NCBI GenBank assembly: GCA_963575745.1
Contig: CAUYUJ010016493.1
Span: 118,501 to 182,500 of the forward strand
From: Prorocentrum cordatum
Taxonomy: Eukaryota > Sar > Dinophyceae > Prorocentrales > Prorocentraceae
Reading direction: 5' to 3'
Length of the DNA stretch: 64,000 nucleotides
Below the pieces are notes generated by a model, which saw nothing but the letters and a program-made list of their open reading frames with translations, did no database searches and was not told the origin of the DNA. Shown in pieces: positions 32,853 through 43,095 of the stretch (position 1 is the first letter of the stretch; every line of letters begins with the position of its first letter). A program made the translations under genes and the position numbers.

Positions 32853-34199
32853 ATATGTGATGTCTTGCCCGTCCCTTCGACCATCCATTCCAGTGATGTT
32901 CAGTGTCCTTAAACTGTGGTGGACCTGCTTTTAATTTCACAGTCTACCACATTCTGCATACGTACATGTTTCGCCGCCCGCAATGAACAACGTAAGGATG
33001 TTCGCGCGGCTCATTCAGTACGTGGTGTCGGTTGGGAGATCGTCGCGCGTAGCCTACGGGCTCGGAAACGGTTTTCTCCAAACGCCGCCACACGCGCCCA
33101 TGCCGATTCACAGCGCGTTGTGGATGTCCGCCAAGATTTGGGCCAACCTGCGTAGATTCGAGGACGTCCAAGGCAGAATCGCCCAGACCAGGCTCCATCC
33201 ACTCTCCTCCATAAACTTCTAACTGACGGGGTGGATCACCCCCAGGGGAGAGGGGGAGGGCCGAAGTTCAAGAGGAACGTGTGGACCGCGAGTCCGTTGA
33301 TGCGAACAGTTTTCTGTCGAGAGTTGTTGGGGCGCTGGTGTTGCGTTTGGAGAAAAACGTCCGAGCCTATAGTGTCTCATCTTTGTAGCTGCCCGTGCTG
33401 GACGAGTCCTGCTCCCGTCTGACATTTAGCAAGCGTCTGGTGCACGAGACACCACCGCTCGATGGGATGACCTTCAGTTTCACTATTTCTTTGGCTCATG
33501 CGTATATTAGATGCAACGCAGCGCATTACCGCATGGACCTAGGACTGGGCATTTCATACCAATATCGACGTCTCACCCAGAAAGGCCCCCAGCCAACAGC
33601 GGAAGCAGACCAGGGAATCCTGGAGCCACGCTCATGAGCGCTGCTGGTTGCGGCGTGGTCTGCAACCGCATCCTGTGCCGTCGCAGGGAGCTTATAAGGC
33701 ATGATATGTTGCCCTCTGGACCCGCGCAACGTGTTTCTTCACCACGACTTACAGCGACGAGGACGCGCAGCGCAGGGCGGCTTGAAGGAGGGTACCAAAA
33801 CATAGCATGGCGCGACCTCAGCGAAGTTTTCGTCCCCAGCCAGGGGGATTGCTCAAGGGGCTACACGCTCGTACACTGTTTTGGTCAAGGCGTCCAGGTA
33901 GCGGCAGTATTTTTTACTCACTGGTTCAGCAGGGGGCCTCCCCCGTGGTTATCCAAGGGACCATCCCCAGGTTCCAATGAGATCTTTCAGGGTAGCGCAG
34001 CATAGCATCGTGCCGTATTACGGATCATTGCATGGGTGGGCGTCGCAACGCGGAACCGCCCAAGGACGCATGAAAGATGGTGATGGTGAAAAACAGTTGG
34101 CAGTTTTTTGGCGCAGCGGCGGCCAGAGAGCCGGGGAGGAGAATAACGAGACGCCCCTCTCTCCTCCTCCTCCTCCTTCTCCTTTTTCCTCCTCCGTTG
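32853..34199. other. no gene recognised
   Basis: Mixed-composition sequence. The frame at 32983-33222 (starting MNNVRMFARLIQYVVSV) and that at 33395-33637 are the most protein-like but have no motif, splice context or neighbours, so they are not called. A short TCC tract lies at 34160-34192. Confidence 0.4.
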
Positions 34200-34690
34200 A
34201 AAGAATAGGTTAAGTAATTTAGAAAGTTAGAGCCCAATAAAGGTTTAAGTCATGATCGACAAGTTTCTTACTCATACAAGATGTATAAGAGCCGTGGTTA
34301 TGAGATATATATATATATATGGAATGAGTCACGGCAGATAATTCATTGCATACCAGGAGAAGCTATGTTATTTGTGCATACATGCAGAAAGAGATGTCAA
34401 TCAGGGTACAACACAATTGCTGTGTTGTATCATGTTGTGTGTATCTAGTTGCCGTTACAAGAATTCATTCTTCCAATGTGATCAAAGAATTAGCGTGTGG
34501 TATACAGAAGATTTTGGCAGTCGCATCATTATATCAAATCCATTATAGTTTGATGCTTTATAGTAAGGTATTTCTCACTATGTTTCCGCTTGTTTAATTC
34601 AATAAAGCTTGTGTAGGCAATAGTCAATTGGATGAACTTCATAGATACGAAGTTGGTGCTCCATATTAATTCTCATGTGACAAGAACGTG
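34200..34690. other. AT-rich island
   Basis: About 490 bases clearly richer in A and T than anything else in the window, with an AT run at 34306-34320 and AATAAAG-like words at 34238 and 34601. No open frame of note and no terminal repeats seen. Confidence 0.65.
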
Positions 34691-36919
34691 AATCATGCTA
34701 TGGCAATCAGATTACTCCCCATGTGCGTGAGAACGTGGTGAGGACACAACACTTGGGCAGCACCCAGGGGATTGGGAGGCAGGTGGGCTTCTGAGATGCC
34801 CCGCCGCCTTCCGGGAAGGCCAGCCCCCCATTCGCATCGGGTCGGGAGAATCGAATCCATGGTTGGCGGGGTAGGATTCGGATGTCGCTGCCTTAGCTCG
34901 GGATGAAAAGGCAGCCCGGGGCTTGAGAGTTTCCAGGCCCACGCACCAGAGAAGTCCAGGCGCAGGATGTCTGGGGTGGCAGGGAGGGGAGGTCGGACGG
35001 GGCTGGGACGAGGATGCACGACGGTCGTTGGAAGTAAGTGTTTCTGGATTCTCTGATCCCAATCTGCTTGAAGCGCCTTCCTACTTCAATAATCGATATG
35101 CTTCTGCTGCGTTTTTTATTCTCTAGGAGGGCCTGGGCCCAATCTACTTCATCCGCCTTCCTACTTCATGTTTTTACCTACCTCTTCCGATCGGCGGGCA
35201 AGTCCGTGCCAGAGCGTTCCGGAACGCCCTCAGAGCGTTCGGGAACGTTCCGAAAAGGCCGCGGCGCCCGAGGCATCTTCCGGAGCTGCCAGACCTCAGA
35301 GATTCTCGATCTATAGACCCTCCTCCGATTTCGTCCTCGTCCTGGCTTCGTCTGCAGGGGGGCGCGCAGGCGGCCCCCCGGAGGTGCTCTGGCTGGCTGG
35401 GCCCCCTCGGGGTCGTCGCAGGGTGGCAGGAACACCTGGAGCCCCCTGGGCGCGCGGCGCCCCAGGGGCACTGCCGGAGGAGGCGCGGGGATGGTTGCGA
35501 GCGCCCTGGTCCATGCTGGAAGCCCACTGGGGCCAGCCTGGGCCATGGTCGAGGGAAGGGCCACGGTGGCCATGACCAAGGTGTCGCTTGATTTTGTCGA
35601 CGCCGATTCGCGAAGATGATCCACGAATCTGCGACGACCAAGACGGGCAATGACCAAGATCGGCACCGACGTTTCCGCGCTCAATCTTGAACATGGGCAT
35701 CTTTTCCGTTCCGTCCATATGGTGCTTCCCAGAGGCTGGCTGTGCGCAGCCCTAAGTGGTAAGGCTTCAGGTTGCACGCTGAATGCTCCTTCAGGTAGTC
35801 CCGGTTGGCCCCATGAGGCACCCCGAGTAGCCCAGGGCGGTCTCAAGACCCGAACCCTGGGGCGCTCCGCGACCCAGGGGCGCCGCCGGAGGCGGCGCCA
35901 GGGTGTTGAGGCCGCCCCAGGTTACTCGGGGGGCCTGTTGAGGCCAGATGGGGCTACCTGGAGGGGCCTGTAGATGCCAACTGGGACTACCTGGGGGGCT
36001 GTCTGCGCGCAGCCCGGAGCCCTGCCGGCCCCAAGCCTTTCTGCCTTCCATCCAAGTTGCCCTGCTGCCCACTCGGTACATACAATTCGCTCCCGCTGTG
36101 TCTCGATGATCCGCGCGGCGATTGCTAGCCCAATCCGAGCACAGCGTAGGACTACCACCACCAAGATCGAGAATCATATACGATGCGATTTGGTGCAGTG
36201 TTGCTCTCGTGAAAAGCCCGCAGTCCCCCTCCCGCCGCCAACGGCAAACGGGCTGCCCCCTCTCTCCCAAGGACCGAAACAGACTTCATCAAAGCACGCG
36301 CGGTGGAGGTGTATAACATGTTGGTTACCAAGAGGAGCAATTTATATACACCACTACCAAGAAGTGCTGTTTCTGCTCCAGGAACCCCCCATGCCACAGC
36401 GCCTGCGAGCTGCGCCGCGCTCCTTTTCGCCGTGGCGTCGCAGCGTCGTCTGGCATGACCCTGCCCCTACCCCTTTTTGCCGTAAATTAGTGTTACGGGC
36501 GGTGGTGGGGTGTAAAATTGGCCTCGCACCCACGGTGTGTCTATCCCGCTTAGCTCCGCCAATCGCGCGCAGCCTGTGCCTGCGTCGTATTGAAGTGCTG
36601 CGGTGGACAAGCGCACGGTGGCGCTAACACACGTTCTGAGGATGACCAGCCGTCGCCCAGAGATAGTCTCTCCTGCGGCCTCTCCCGCCACGGGGCCCCT
36701 GCCTCCTCCGACATCCTCCATCTGATACATCATGCGGTTTGGAGGCGGGGGGGTCAGAGATCACGTGTGCAGGGAGTGATGGCAGCAGAGCATCGTCTGC
36801 CCGGTTGGCTCCCGCGCCTGGCTCTGGCCAGCTCAGCCATGGCCTGATGCGGATGTGCACTACGGAGATTCTTCCTCCTCATGCTCCTCCCTCCCTCCCT
36901 CCCGCTGCCTCCCTCCCTC
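34691..36919. other. no gene recognised; CCAGGTAGCCCC-type repeats
   Basis: GC-rich DNA. 35340-36020 contains a diffuse repeat based on GGCCCC(A)T(G)AGG, GTTGAGGCC and CTACCTGG(A/G)GGGG, with a hairpin GGGGCGCCGCCGGAGGCGGC near 35877. A CTCC-rich patch lies at 36885-36935. Frames here are open on both strands and are not credited. Confidence 0.4.
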
Positions 36920-36934
36920 CCTCTCCTCCCCCTC

Positions 36935-37135
36935 CGTGCCCCGATGGGAGTCCGATCCGAACTTGCCCTTCCTCCACCCCCCCCCCCTCCTGCTCGCCGA
37001 GTTGCAGCCCATGGTGCTGGAGCGTGGCGTGGCGAGCTCCGTGATGGTCTTCTTCCGGGTCACCCACAGGACCCGTCCCCCTCAGCGATTCGCGCCGGCG
37101 CCGTGTCCGAGCGAAGGACGCGGGCGGTTCCAGAC
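36935..37135 (+). CDS. candidate exon, unknown protein
   Basis: After a CT-rich patch ending at about 36935, the plus frame reads WESDPNLPFLHPPPLLLAEL, then QPMVLERGVASSVMVFFRVT, then HRTRPPQRFAPAPCPSEG before ending at 37152. The middle part (MVLERGVASSVMVFFRVTH) looks like folded protein and third positions are G/C biased; a CAG|GA lies after FFRVTH. The poly-C run inside it makes the frame uncertain. No family is recognised. Confidence 0.28.
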
Positions 37136-37974
37136 GGAAGGAGGACGACGATGACGAGGATGGGGAGGCAGAACAGACCCGGAACGACATCATTCCGGAG
37201 CACACAGTACTGCACATACGCACGGGAGACCACACGGGAGATCGTACGGCAGACCCTGGCATCGTGGGTGCACCTGGCCGTCGGGTGGCACCCCTGTAAG
37301 AATTATGAGGCAACCTCGAGCGGCCGGGAGACTTAGGCCCCCTCCCAACAAGTGTTTTTTGTTGGTAGGCCGGCCACTCGTTTCTTCAGAGAGCAAACCG
37401 TTGGTACGGTTAGCGTGCGCGGCAGGGCGCGGCGTAGAGGAGCTGCCACGCTGGATCGTGAGATGTTGCAGCTGCTTTGGCCCCGAACTGCAACGCTCTC
37501 TGGAACCATTTCACAGAGCGGCAATTGATGCGCTGCTGCGGGGGATCGCTGCAACACAGGCCTTATCGAACACTTCTCTCTGGAGCGGGGGATGGTTGCC
37601 TGGCAGAGACGTGAGACAGAACTGGAGGGATGCGACCTCACTTGGTCGCCGCAGCTGATACGTAGCCCTCTGGTTCCAGGTCACCGCTCCAGAGTTCGTC
37701 GGCAGCCGAGAACGCACCCGCCATCGCGCAGAGCATACAGTGCCATTTTTGATACACGCTCCGCGTGCGGATCATGTATTAAGCATGCAGGGATTTAGTA
37801 TTTGACACAGCGATGAGTTCATGCATACATGCATTCATAAATTAATCATGTACTAAAATTCTATATGTCATGAAATATTATGTACAAAAAACTGCCCTGT
37901 ATTTTGGCCACAGCCGTCTGGGCTCGAGCGGCCGCCGCTCCCGACACGGGCGCGCCGTGCCCGCCCTCGGCGCG

Positions 37975-40495
37975 ATGGCGGTGCGGCTGGCGCGGAAGTG
38001 CTGCCAGAAGCTCCGGGGGCCGCAGCTGGAGGCCTGCGACGACCCCTTCATAGAGGCCGGCGGAGCTGCGGGCGCGCGGGCGCCGGCCGCGGACGGCGGC
38101 AGCTCGGCCAGCCTCAGCTTCTCGCTCGGCGCCGCCCGCACCCTGGTGCGCGGCCCGTGGAAGGAGCGCCACACGAGGTTCCAGGAGGTCGTCTCGTGCA
38201 GCGCCTCGCAGGGGGACGAGGGCGGCACCTGGCACGCGGGCGAGCTGACCGTGACCGACGCCGGCATCAGCTTCCAGCCCAGCCCGGCGACTGCAAAAGG
38301 GTATGGTTACGCCGGGGTGTGGTCTGCGATCGGCACCGCTGGGGCCTGGGGGGCACGACGCTGTCCTCGTCGGGCCTCCTCGGGGCGCGGGAGAACTCTA
38401 TCGAGGCCCCCGCGCGCCCCCCAGGGTGCCCCCCCAGGATGCTCCCCAGGGTGCCCGTTGCAAACCACGCCCTTTGCAAACCACTCCCTCTGGAGTCGCC
38501 GCCCAGCGCGAGCTCGGCCGGCCCAGAGGCTGCGGCGGCGGCCGGCGCGCAGGTGGAGGTGTCCTGGGGCGACGTGGCGGCCGTGGCCCCAGGCGGCCCG
38601 TGGGAGGGCGGCGGCCAGGAGGGCCCCGCGGCGGCCGAGGGGCAGCCGCGGCCGTGGCTCGGGTGGCTGCTGGGCTGCCCCTGCCGCTCGAGACACCGGC
38701 TCTCGGAGGAGGAAGGGGTACCCATACCGCTACCCCCTCCGCCCGCTTTCCCCTTTATTGGGGCCTCCTGGGCATTCCTCGTCGCCGCCGCTGGATTCGC
38801 CTCGAAATCCTGGTCAGAACGCACCCCGGGAGAGGTCCGGGGAGTACCGGTATCGGTACCTTTTGGTTTCCCCAGTTCAAAGATGGGACCCTGAGGGACT
38901 GGGGCCCCAACGACGGGCAGCGGATGGTGCGTTGAAGCTGCACTGCCTGAGGCCCTCGAAGAAGAGGAACGGCATAAACATGAACTTTCGGCGCTCCGCG
39001 CGGATTTCTTGGAACTGCGCTGGACCCCCTCTTAGCGCGCGGAGCGCGCCAGGGGCCCAGCGTGGATCCAAGAAATCCGCGCAGAGCGCCAGAAGTTTCT
39101 GCTCATGCCTTTTCGTTTTTCTTCTAGGCCCTCGTCCTTCATGAGAGACCTCGTCCCTCAGGTCCCCATCTGAGCGACGCAAAAAACCTGGGGCGTCTTC
39201 GCCGACGTTGGCGCGCAAGCTGCCCGCGTAAGGTCGCGCGTAAGCGCCCACTTCTCCGATGTAGCGTGCCGCGCCGGCGGCCCGCGTAAGCCACCGCGTT
39301 GGGGCGCTGTGCCATCTCGCGTGCGACCCCTTGTTGATCGTCGGTCGCCCGGAACCACCCACAGGCCGGGCCCGCTGTCCTACGAGCTGGAGCTCCGACG
39401 GCCCCCCGGCCGCCTGCGGCTGCGCTTCGCGCCGACGGAGCAGCCCGCGCGGCGCCTCGAGGCGCTGTGGGAGGCGCGCGGCGGCGCCGCGCCGCCGGGC
39501 GCGGCCGCGGAGGCCGACGCCGCCGCCGCCGCCGCGGCTGCGGCGCCGTCGGACGGGGAGGAGCTCGGAGGAGGAAAAGGTACCCATGCCGCTACCCTTC
39601 GCCTCTCTTTCCCTTTTTGGAGCTCCCTGGGAGGCCCTCGTCGCCACCGCTGGGTTCGCCTCGAAATCCTGGTCAGATCGCACCCCGGGAGAGGTCCGGG
39701 GTGTAGCTGTATAGGTACCTCGTGGTTTCCGCAGAGGAGCGCGCCGCGGCGGAGATGCGGGCGCTGCTGCTCGGAGGGGGCGTCGCCGCCACCAGGTCCC
39801 TCTCGAGGAGCAAAGACTTGGCATGAGCATTGAACTTCCGGAGGGCCGCACGGATCGATTGGATCCGCGCTGGAGCCCCCCGGCGGCGCCCCCAGCGCCG
39901 GTGCAAGAAATCTGCGCGGGCCTCCGAAAGATAATCTTGTGTCACTGTTTGTTCCTCGACCCTCACGATGCACTCCCTGAACAAGTCCCCGCTCGACGGC
40001 CCCGCGACCCGCGGCTCGCAGGCGCGCGTGCGCGAGGAGATCATGCGGACAGACGAGCACGGCATCATCCAGCAGACGTGGCGGGAGGCCGGGGGGTCCC
40101 AGCTGGAGCTGCGGCAGTGGGAGCCGTGCCCTGGCGGCGGCGTTATGCTCACCGTGACCATGATGCTGCGGCTGAAGCCCAGGCCGATGGCACCCAAGCA
40201 GACGCGCGTGGTGCTGGTCTACCATCTTCCCGACGAGAGCGAGGGGGATCTGGTTCTCACCGAGCTCAGCAGGTCGCTTGATGTACCCTACAAGGATTCC
40301 TTTGAGGTCTGGGCGCAGCAGACGTTCTCCATCACCGACGGCACATTGGCCATCGCCACCAGCCTGGGCGTCCGCTGGAGGGGCCGATGCATGGTGAAGT
40401 CCTTGGTGGAGAAGGCCAGCCGGGAGGAGGGTGGCGAGAACCACCACCGTTGGGCTGCGAAGGCCAACGCGGCGCTGACGCAGCCGGCGGTGTGA
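37975..40495 (+). CDS. GRAM and VASt domain protein (Aster/LAM-like), multi-exon
   Basis: Proposed coding exons: 37975-38300, 38507-38717, a disputed exon near 38876-38958, 39365-39579, 39735-39802, 39965-40495. The start MAVRLARKCCQKL is the first ATG after an AG at 37911. Exons 1-2 give GRAM signatures: TRFQEVVSC, GTWHAGELTVTDAGISFQ, VEVSWGDVAAVAP. The last exon carries the VASt domain: VLVYHLPDE, LDVPYKDSFEVWAQQTFSI, then RGRCMVKSLVEKASREE, matching the V-P-Y-x-D-x-F and K-S-L-I-E-K signatures of the family. GRAM-VASt proteins such as GRAMD1 and Lam/Ltc move sterols at membrane contact sites; function here is inferred. No membrane segment follows VASt before TGA 40495, unlike animal and fungal members. 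Exon 1-2 phases agree (2/2), 4-5 agree (1/1), 5-6 agree (0). The exon near 38876 can be read two ways and remains unsettled. Confidence 0.7.
38718..38875 (+). repeat. introner-like element, family A, copy 2 (intron)
   Basis: GT..AG span inside the GRAM-VASt gene. It begins GGGGTACCCATACCGCTACC and ends GGTATCGGTACC, TTTTGGTTTCCCCAG. The two ends are complementary (GGTACC(C/G)ATACCG on each strand). The interior has the family landmarks GGGGCCTCCTGGGCATTCCT, CGTCGCCGCCGCTGGATTCG and GAAATCCTGGTCAGA. The downstream exon reads best one base out of phase with GT..AG removal (157 bases gives DGALKLHCLRPS, 158 gives FKDGTLRDWG then a stop soon after), so the exact cut is open. Confidence 0.75.
38959..39134 (+). 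repeat. hairpin element, family B, flanked by 8-bp duplication
   Basis: Element 38959-39126 lies between two copies of GGCCCTCG (38951-38958 and 39127-39134). Ends are inverted repeats: AAGAAGAGGAACGGCATAAA versus the complement of GCCTTTTCGTTTTTCTTCTA. The arms then match over GGCGCTCCGCGCGGATTTCT. A GC..AG reading (G|GCATAAAC to TTCTAG) also exists. Removing it with one duplication gives CTGAGGCCCTCGTCCTTCAT, read as LRPSSFMRD, which suits a GRAM domain strand. Confidence 0.8.
39580..39734 (+). repeat. introner-like element, family A, copy 3 (intron)
   Basis: 155-base GT..AG intron, phase 1 on both sides. The left end is GGAAAAGGTACCCATGCCGC, the right end GTAGCTGTATAGGTACCTCG, TGGTTTCCGCAG. 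Ends are inverted repeats around GGTACC. AGGAG stands at both borders (39570-39574 region and 39735-39739), a possible target duplication. Splicing joins GGGK to EERAAAEMRALL in frame with the VASt exon. Confidence 0.85.
39803..39964 (+). repeat. hairpin element, family B, precise in-frame insertion
   Basis: Element 39803-39959 plus one CCCTC copy (39960-39964); the other CCCTC is 39798-39802. Ends are TCGAGGAGCAAA and TTTGTTCCTCGA. Arms: GAACTTCCGGAGGGCC / GCGGGCCTCCGAAAG. Removing 162 bases joins RSL to TMHSLNKSPL in frame with VASt; the element itself has TGA in that frame. There is no AG at its right border, so conventional GT/GC..AG splicing does not fit. Confidence 0.8.
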
Positions 40496-41335
40496 GGGAG
40501 GGTCTCCCAATGCCCGCTGGTGCGACCATAATTGCAACGCGGCCCATGAGGGGACGGCAAGTCCTTCAGTCACCTCCGGTTCTGCCTTGTCTTTGGATCA
40601 CTCGCTCCCCCAGCTCATCGGCCCACGAGGCTCGGCTGAGTCTGCGTGCTTAAGTCTCACAGCGCCGCGCTGGCGCGACGGTTCCCCAACGCGCGGCTTG
40701 TCGCAACCCTCGGAGCGATGGCATGTACAGTACGTGGTCTGCTTTTTTTGAAATGCGTGGACGTACAGTACGTAGCCCTTTTGAAGCGCGCGGGCGTCCT
40801 GCCGTGCCCCGTTGCCCCCGCGCGGAGCCCGACGAGACAACGTGCGGACCCCAGTGGCGGCACGGGAGGCGCTGGTGAAGGCCGTGCCCTGGAGCGCGCG
40901 CGCGCGGTTGCGTGTGGAGAGGGCCGCGGGAAGCTGAGTGGTGTTGAGGAAGCAAAAGCAGACGCTTCGTAGTCTATCAGCGTAACGGTTCCATACATGA
41001 GACAAGCCAGGGGTGCGCATTGCCTCTACTTGCGTGCATGAGCACATGTCTGTAACGCCTACTGCTCGTCCGCGGATGGTGATGGGAGGCATCGCGTCGG
41101 CGCTTTCTGCAGCGCCTGGATGGGGCAGCGGCGGTCAGCTTCACCGCCCGGCCCTGGAGGGATGGGGCTGGAGCCTGCAGCCCGCAGAGCCCGAGTCGTG
41201 GCGAGATCGGCCACATCTCTGCGCTATGCAGAGCGGGGAGGACGGCCTGTTGTGGTACGGTGAGGGCCTTCGCGAAGGCTTCAGGCCCTGGCGGATTCTT
41301 TGGTGGTGGGGGCGGTGATATCCATGACCTAGCCT
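40496..41335. other. 3' flank of the VASt gene, no other gene recognised
   Basis: A 38-base near-duplicate GTACAGTACGT(G/A)G... followed by TTTTGAA lies at 40724-40795. The frame 41082-41318 ends WYGEGLREGFRPWRILWWWG and is protein-like but unsupported. No poly(A) signal is recognised. Confidence 0.4.
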
Positions 41336-41336
41336 G

Positions 41337-42568
41337 GTCGGGCATGTCCTCCTACAGGCGGATTTTGGAAGACAACTAAATCACAAGACAGCTCGCCGCT
41401 TGGGCCCTACCGCCAGACCAAACGGCGAGCATAAATCGGGCGTAGCCCCGCACGTATTCGAATGCCCGCACTTCGTCCTCGTACTACTCGTATTCCTCCC
41501 CGTCTTCCTCCCCATCCTGATCGTTGTCGTCGTCGTCCTCCTTGTCCTCCTCCTCCTCATCCTGCTCGTCTTCCTCCTGCTCTAGCTCCTCCTAGTCGTC
41601 CTCGTCTAGGACCTCGTCCTCGTTTCTCCTCTCCCTCCTCCTGCTCATCCTCTTTCTCCTGGCACCTGGGCGGCCGAAAATAAAACCGTCTCCGATCGGT
41701 TGCGCCAAAGGTTGCGCCCTCGGCGGCAGAGAGTATGAGTCTCTTATTCGTTGCGCCATAGGTTACGCCATACGCGGCTGAGAATGACACCGTCTCCGAT
41801 CGGTTGCGCCAAAGGTTGCGCCCTCGGCGGCCGAGAATAGAACCGTCTCCTATCGGTTGCGCCATAGGTTGCGCCCTCGGCGGCCGAAAATGAAACATAG
41901 GTTGCGCCCTCGGCGACCGAGAATATGACAGTGTCCTATCGGTTGCGCCATAGGTTGCGCCCTCGGCGGCCGAGAATCGAACCGTCTCCTATCGTTTGCG
42001 CCATAGTTTGCGCCCTCGGCGGCTGAGAATAACATCGTCGCCTCTCGGTTGCGCCATAGGTTGCGCCGTCGGCGACCGAGAATACGACCGTGTCCTATCG
42101 GTTGCGCCATAGGCGCCCTCGGCGGCCGAGAATAAAACAGTCGCCTATCGGTTGCGCCATAGGTTGCGCCCTCGGCGGCCGAGAATAAAGCCGTCGCCGG
42201 TCGGTTGCGCCATAGTTTGTGCCCTCGGCGGCACAGAATAATACCGTTTCGTGTCGGTTGCGCCATAGGTTGCGCCCTCGGCGGCCGAGAATACAACCGT
42301 CTCGTATCGGTTGCGTCATAGTTGGCTGCCGAGAATAAAACCGTCGCGGAACGGGTTCGATCAGTCTGTTCAGTTTAGTTCAGTTCAGTTCATTTCAGCG
42401 CAGTTCGGTTTAGTTTTCCTCGCGAGGAACAAGTTTTGGCGATGCCCGGCAAGTAATCGAACAGATTCAACACCTGGTTTTCTTCAGAGTCAGGGGTACA
42501 ACTCGTACCCATCGCACTCTGTTGTTCATGGTTGAACATTCCGCCTGTAGAGGGACGTGCCCAACTTA
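41337..42568 (-). mobile_element. non-autonomous TIR element with 53-bp array (LINE-free)
   Basis: About 1.23 kb, inverted relative to 22.9-31.4 kb. Ends are inverted repeats: GTCGGGCATGTCCTCCTACA, GGCGGATTTT at 41339 and ATTCCGCCTGTAGAGGGACG, TGCCCAACTTA at 42536. These are the same ends as MITE family 1. Inside, in order, are the CTTGTGAT/GCCGCTTGGGCCC border, a GAC/GAG-rich stretch, thirteen 53-bp units and the GAACT border. It codes for nothing. It is the empty counterpart of the LINE-bearing region. Confidence 0.8.
41688..42345 (-). repeat. 53-bp tandem array 4, about 13 units
   Basis: Units on this strand read CGGCCGAGAATA, AACCGTCTCCTATCGGTTGC, GCCATAGGTTGCGCCCTCGG. One unit (41881-41912) is shortened by 21 bases and another (42072-42120) by four. 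No spacers separate the units. Confidence 0.95.
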
Positions 42569-42960
42569 ACCTAGCGTCAACTGGCGTCCCAGTGGGGGAC
42601 CCCCAGGGGCCGCCCCGCGCGCGCGAACTAGAAATATTGTTAACCAGTTACCGGAGATCTTATAGCACGCCTCTGGCCCGTTGGGCCGGCAAATTTTGAA
42701 TATTCCGCCTGTAGAGGGACTTGCCCAATTTAACCTAGCGTCAGCTGGCGTCCTAGTGGCCTCCAGACGCCCCGGCACCAGGGCACCCCCGGGCCCCCGG
42801 GCACCCGGGCACCCCCGGGCACCCGGGCGTGCAGCGAAAATCGGCGGCACACCTAACCCAACCATTTGAATCCGCTGGGACCCCTACAGAGGCAAGCTCT
42901 GATTGGGGAACTAGCTTCCATTGGCGTCCCAGTGGCCTCCAGACCCCGGCTTCCTTCTCC
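42536..42960 (+). repeat. three diverged copies of a TIR-end plus CTAGCGTCA repeat
   Basis: Phrases CCGCCTGTAGAGGGAC(G/T)T, GCCCAA(C/T)TTAACCTAGCG, TCA(A/G)CTGGCGTCC(C/T)AGTGG start at 42536 and 42700. A third, more diverged copy (ACTAGCTTCCATTGGCG, TCCCAGTGGCCTCCAG) is near 42910. GGCACCCGGGCACCCCCG-type short repeats fill 42778-42830. Confidence 0.75.
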
Positions 42961-43095
42961 ACGGGTTCCTCGCCCAATGCCCTCACCGTGCGGGCCGCGG
43001 CGGCACGGTCCCCGCCCTCGGCGAGCCGGCCGCACGGCCGAGCGGCGATGCCCAGGCTGCCGTGCACGGAGCAGCGAAGTGCACACGGCAACCTT

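Noticed and set aside
41688-42345. CRISPR-like regular array of 53-bp units
   Set aside because: Units are contiguous with no unique spacers, no cas genes, and the sequence context is eukaryotic.
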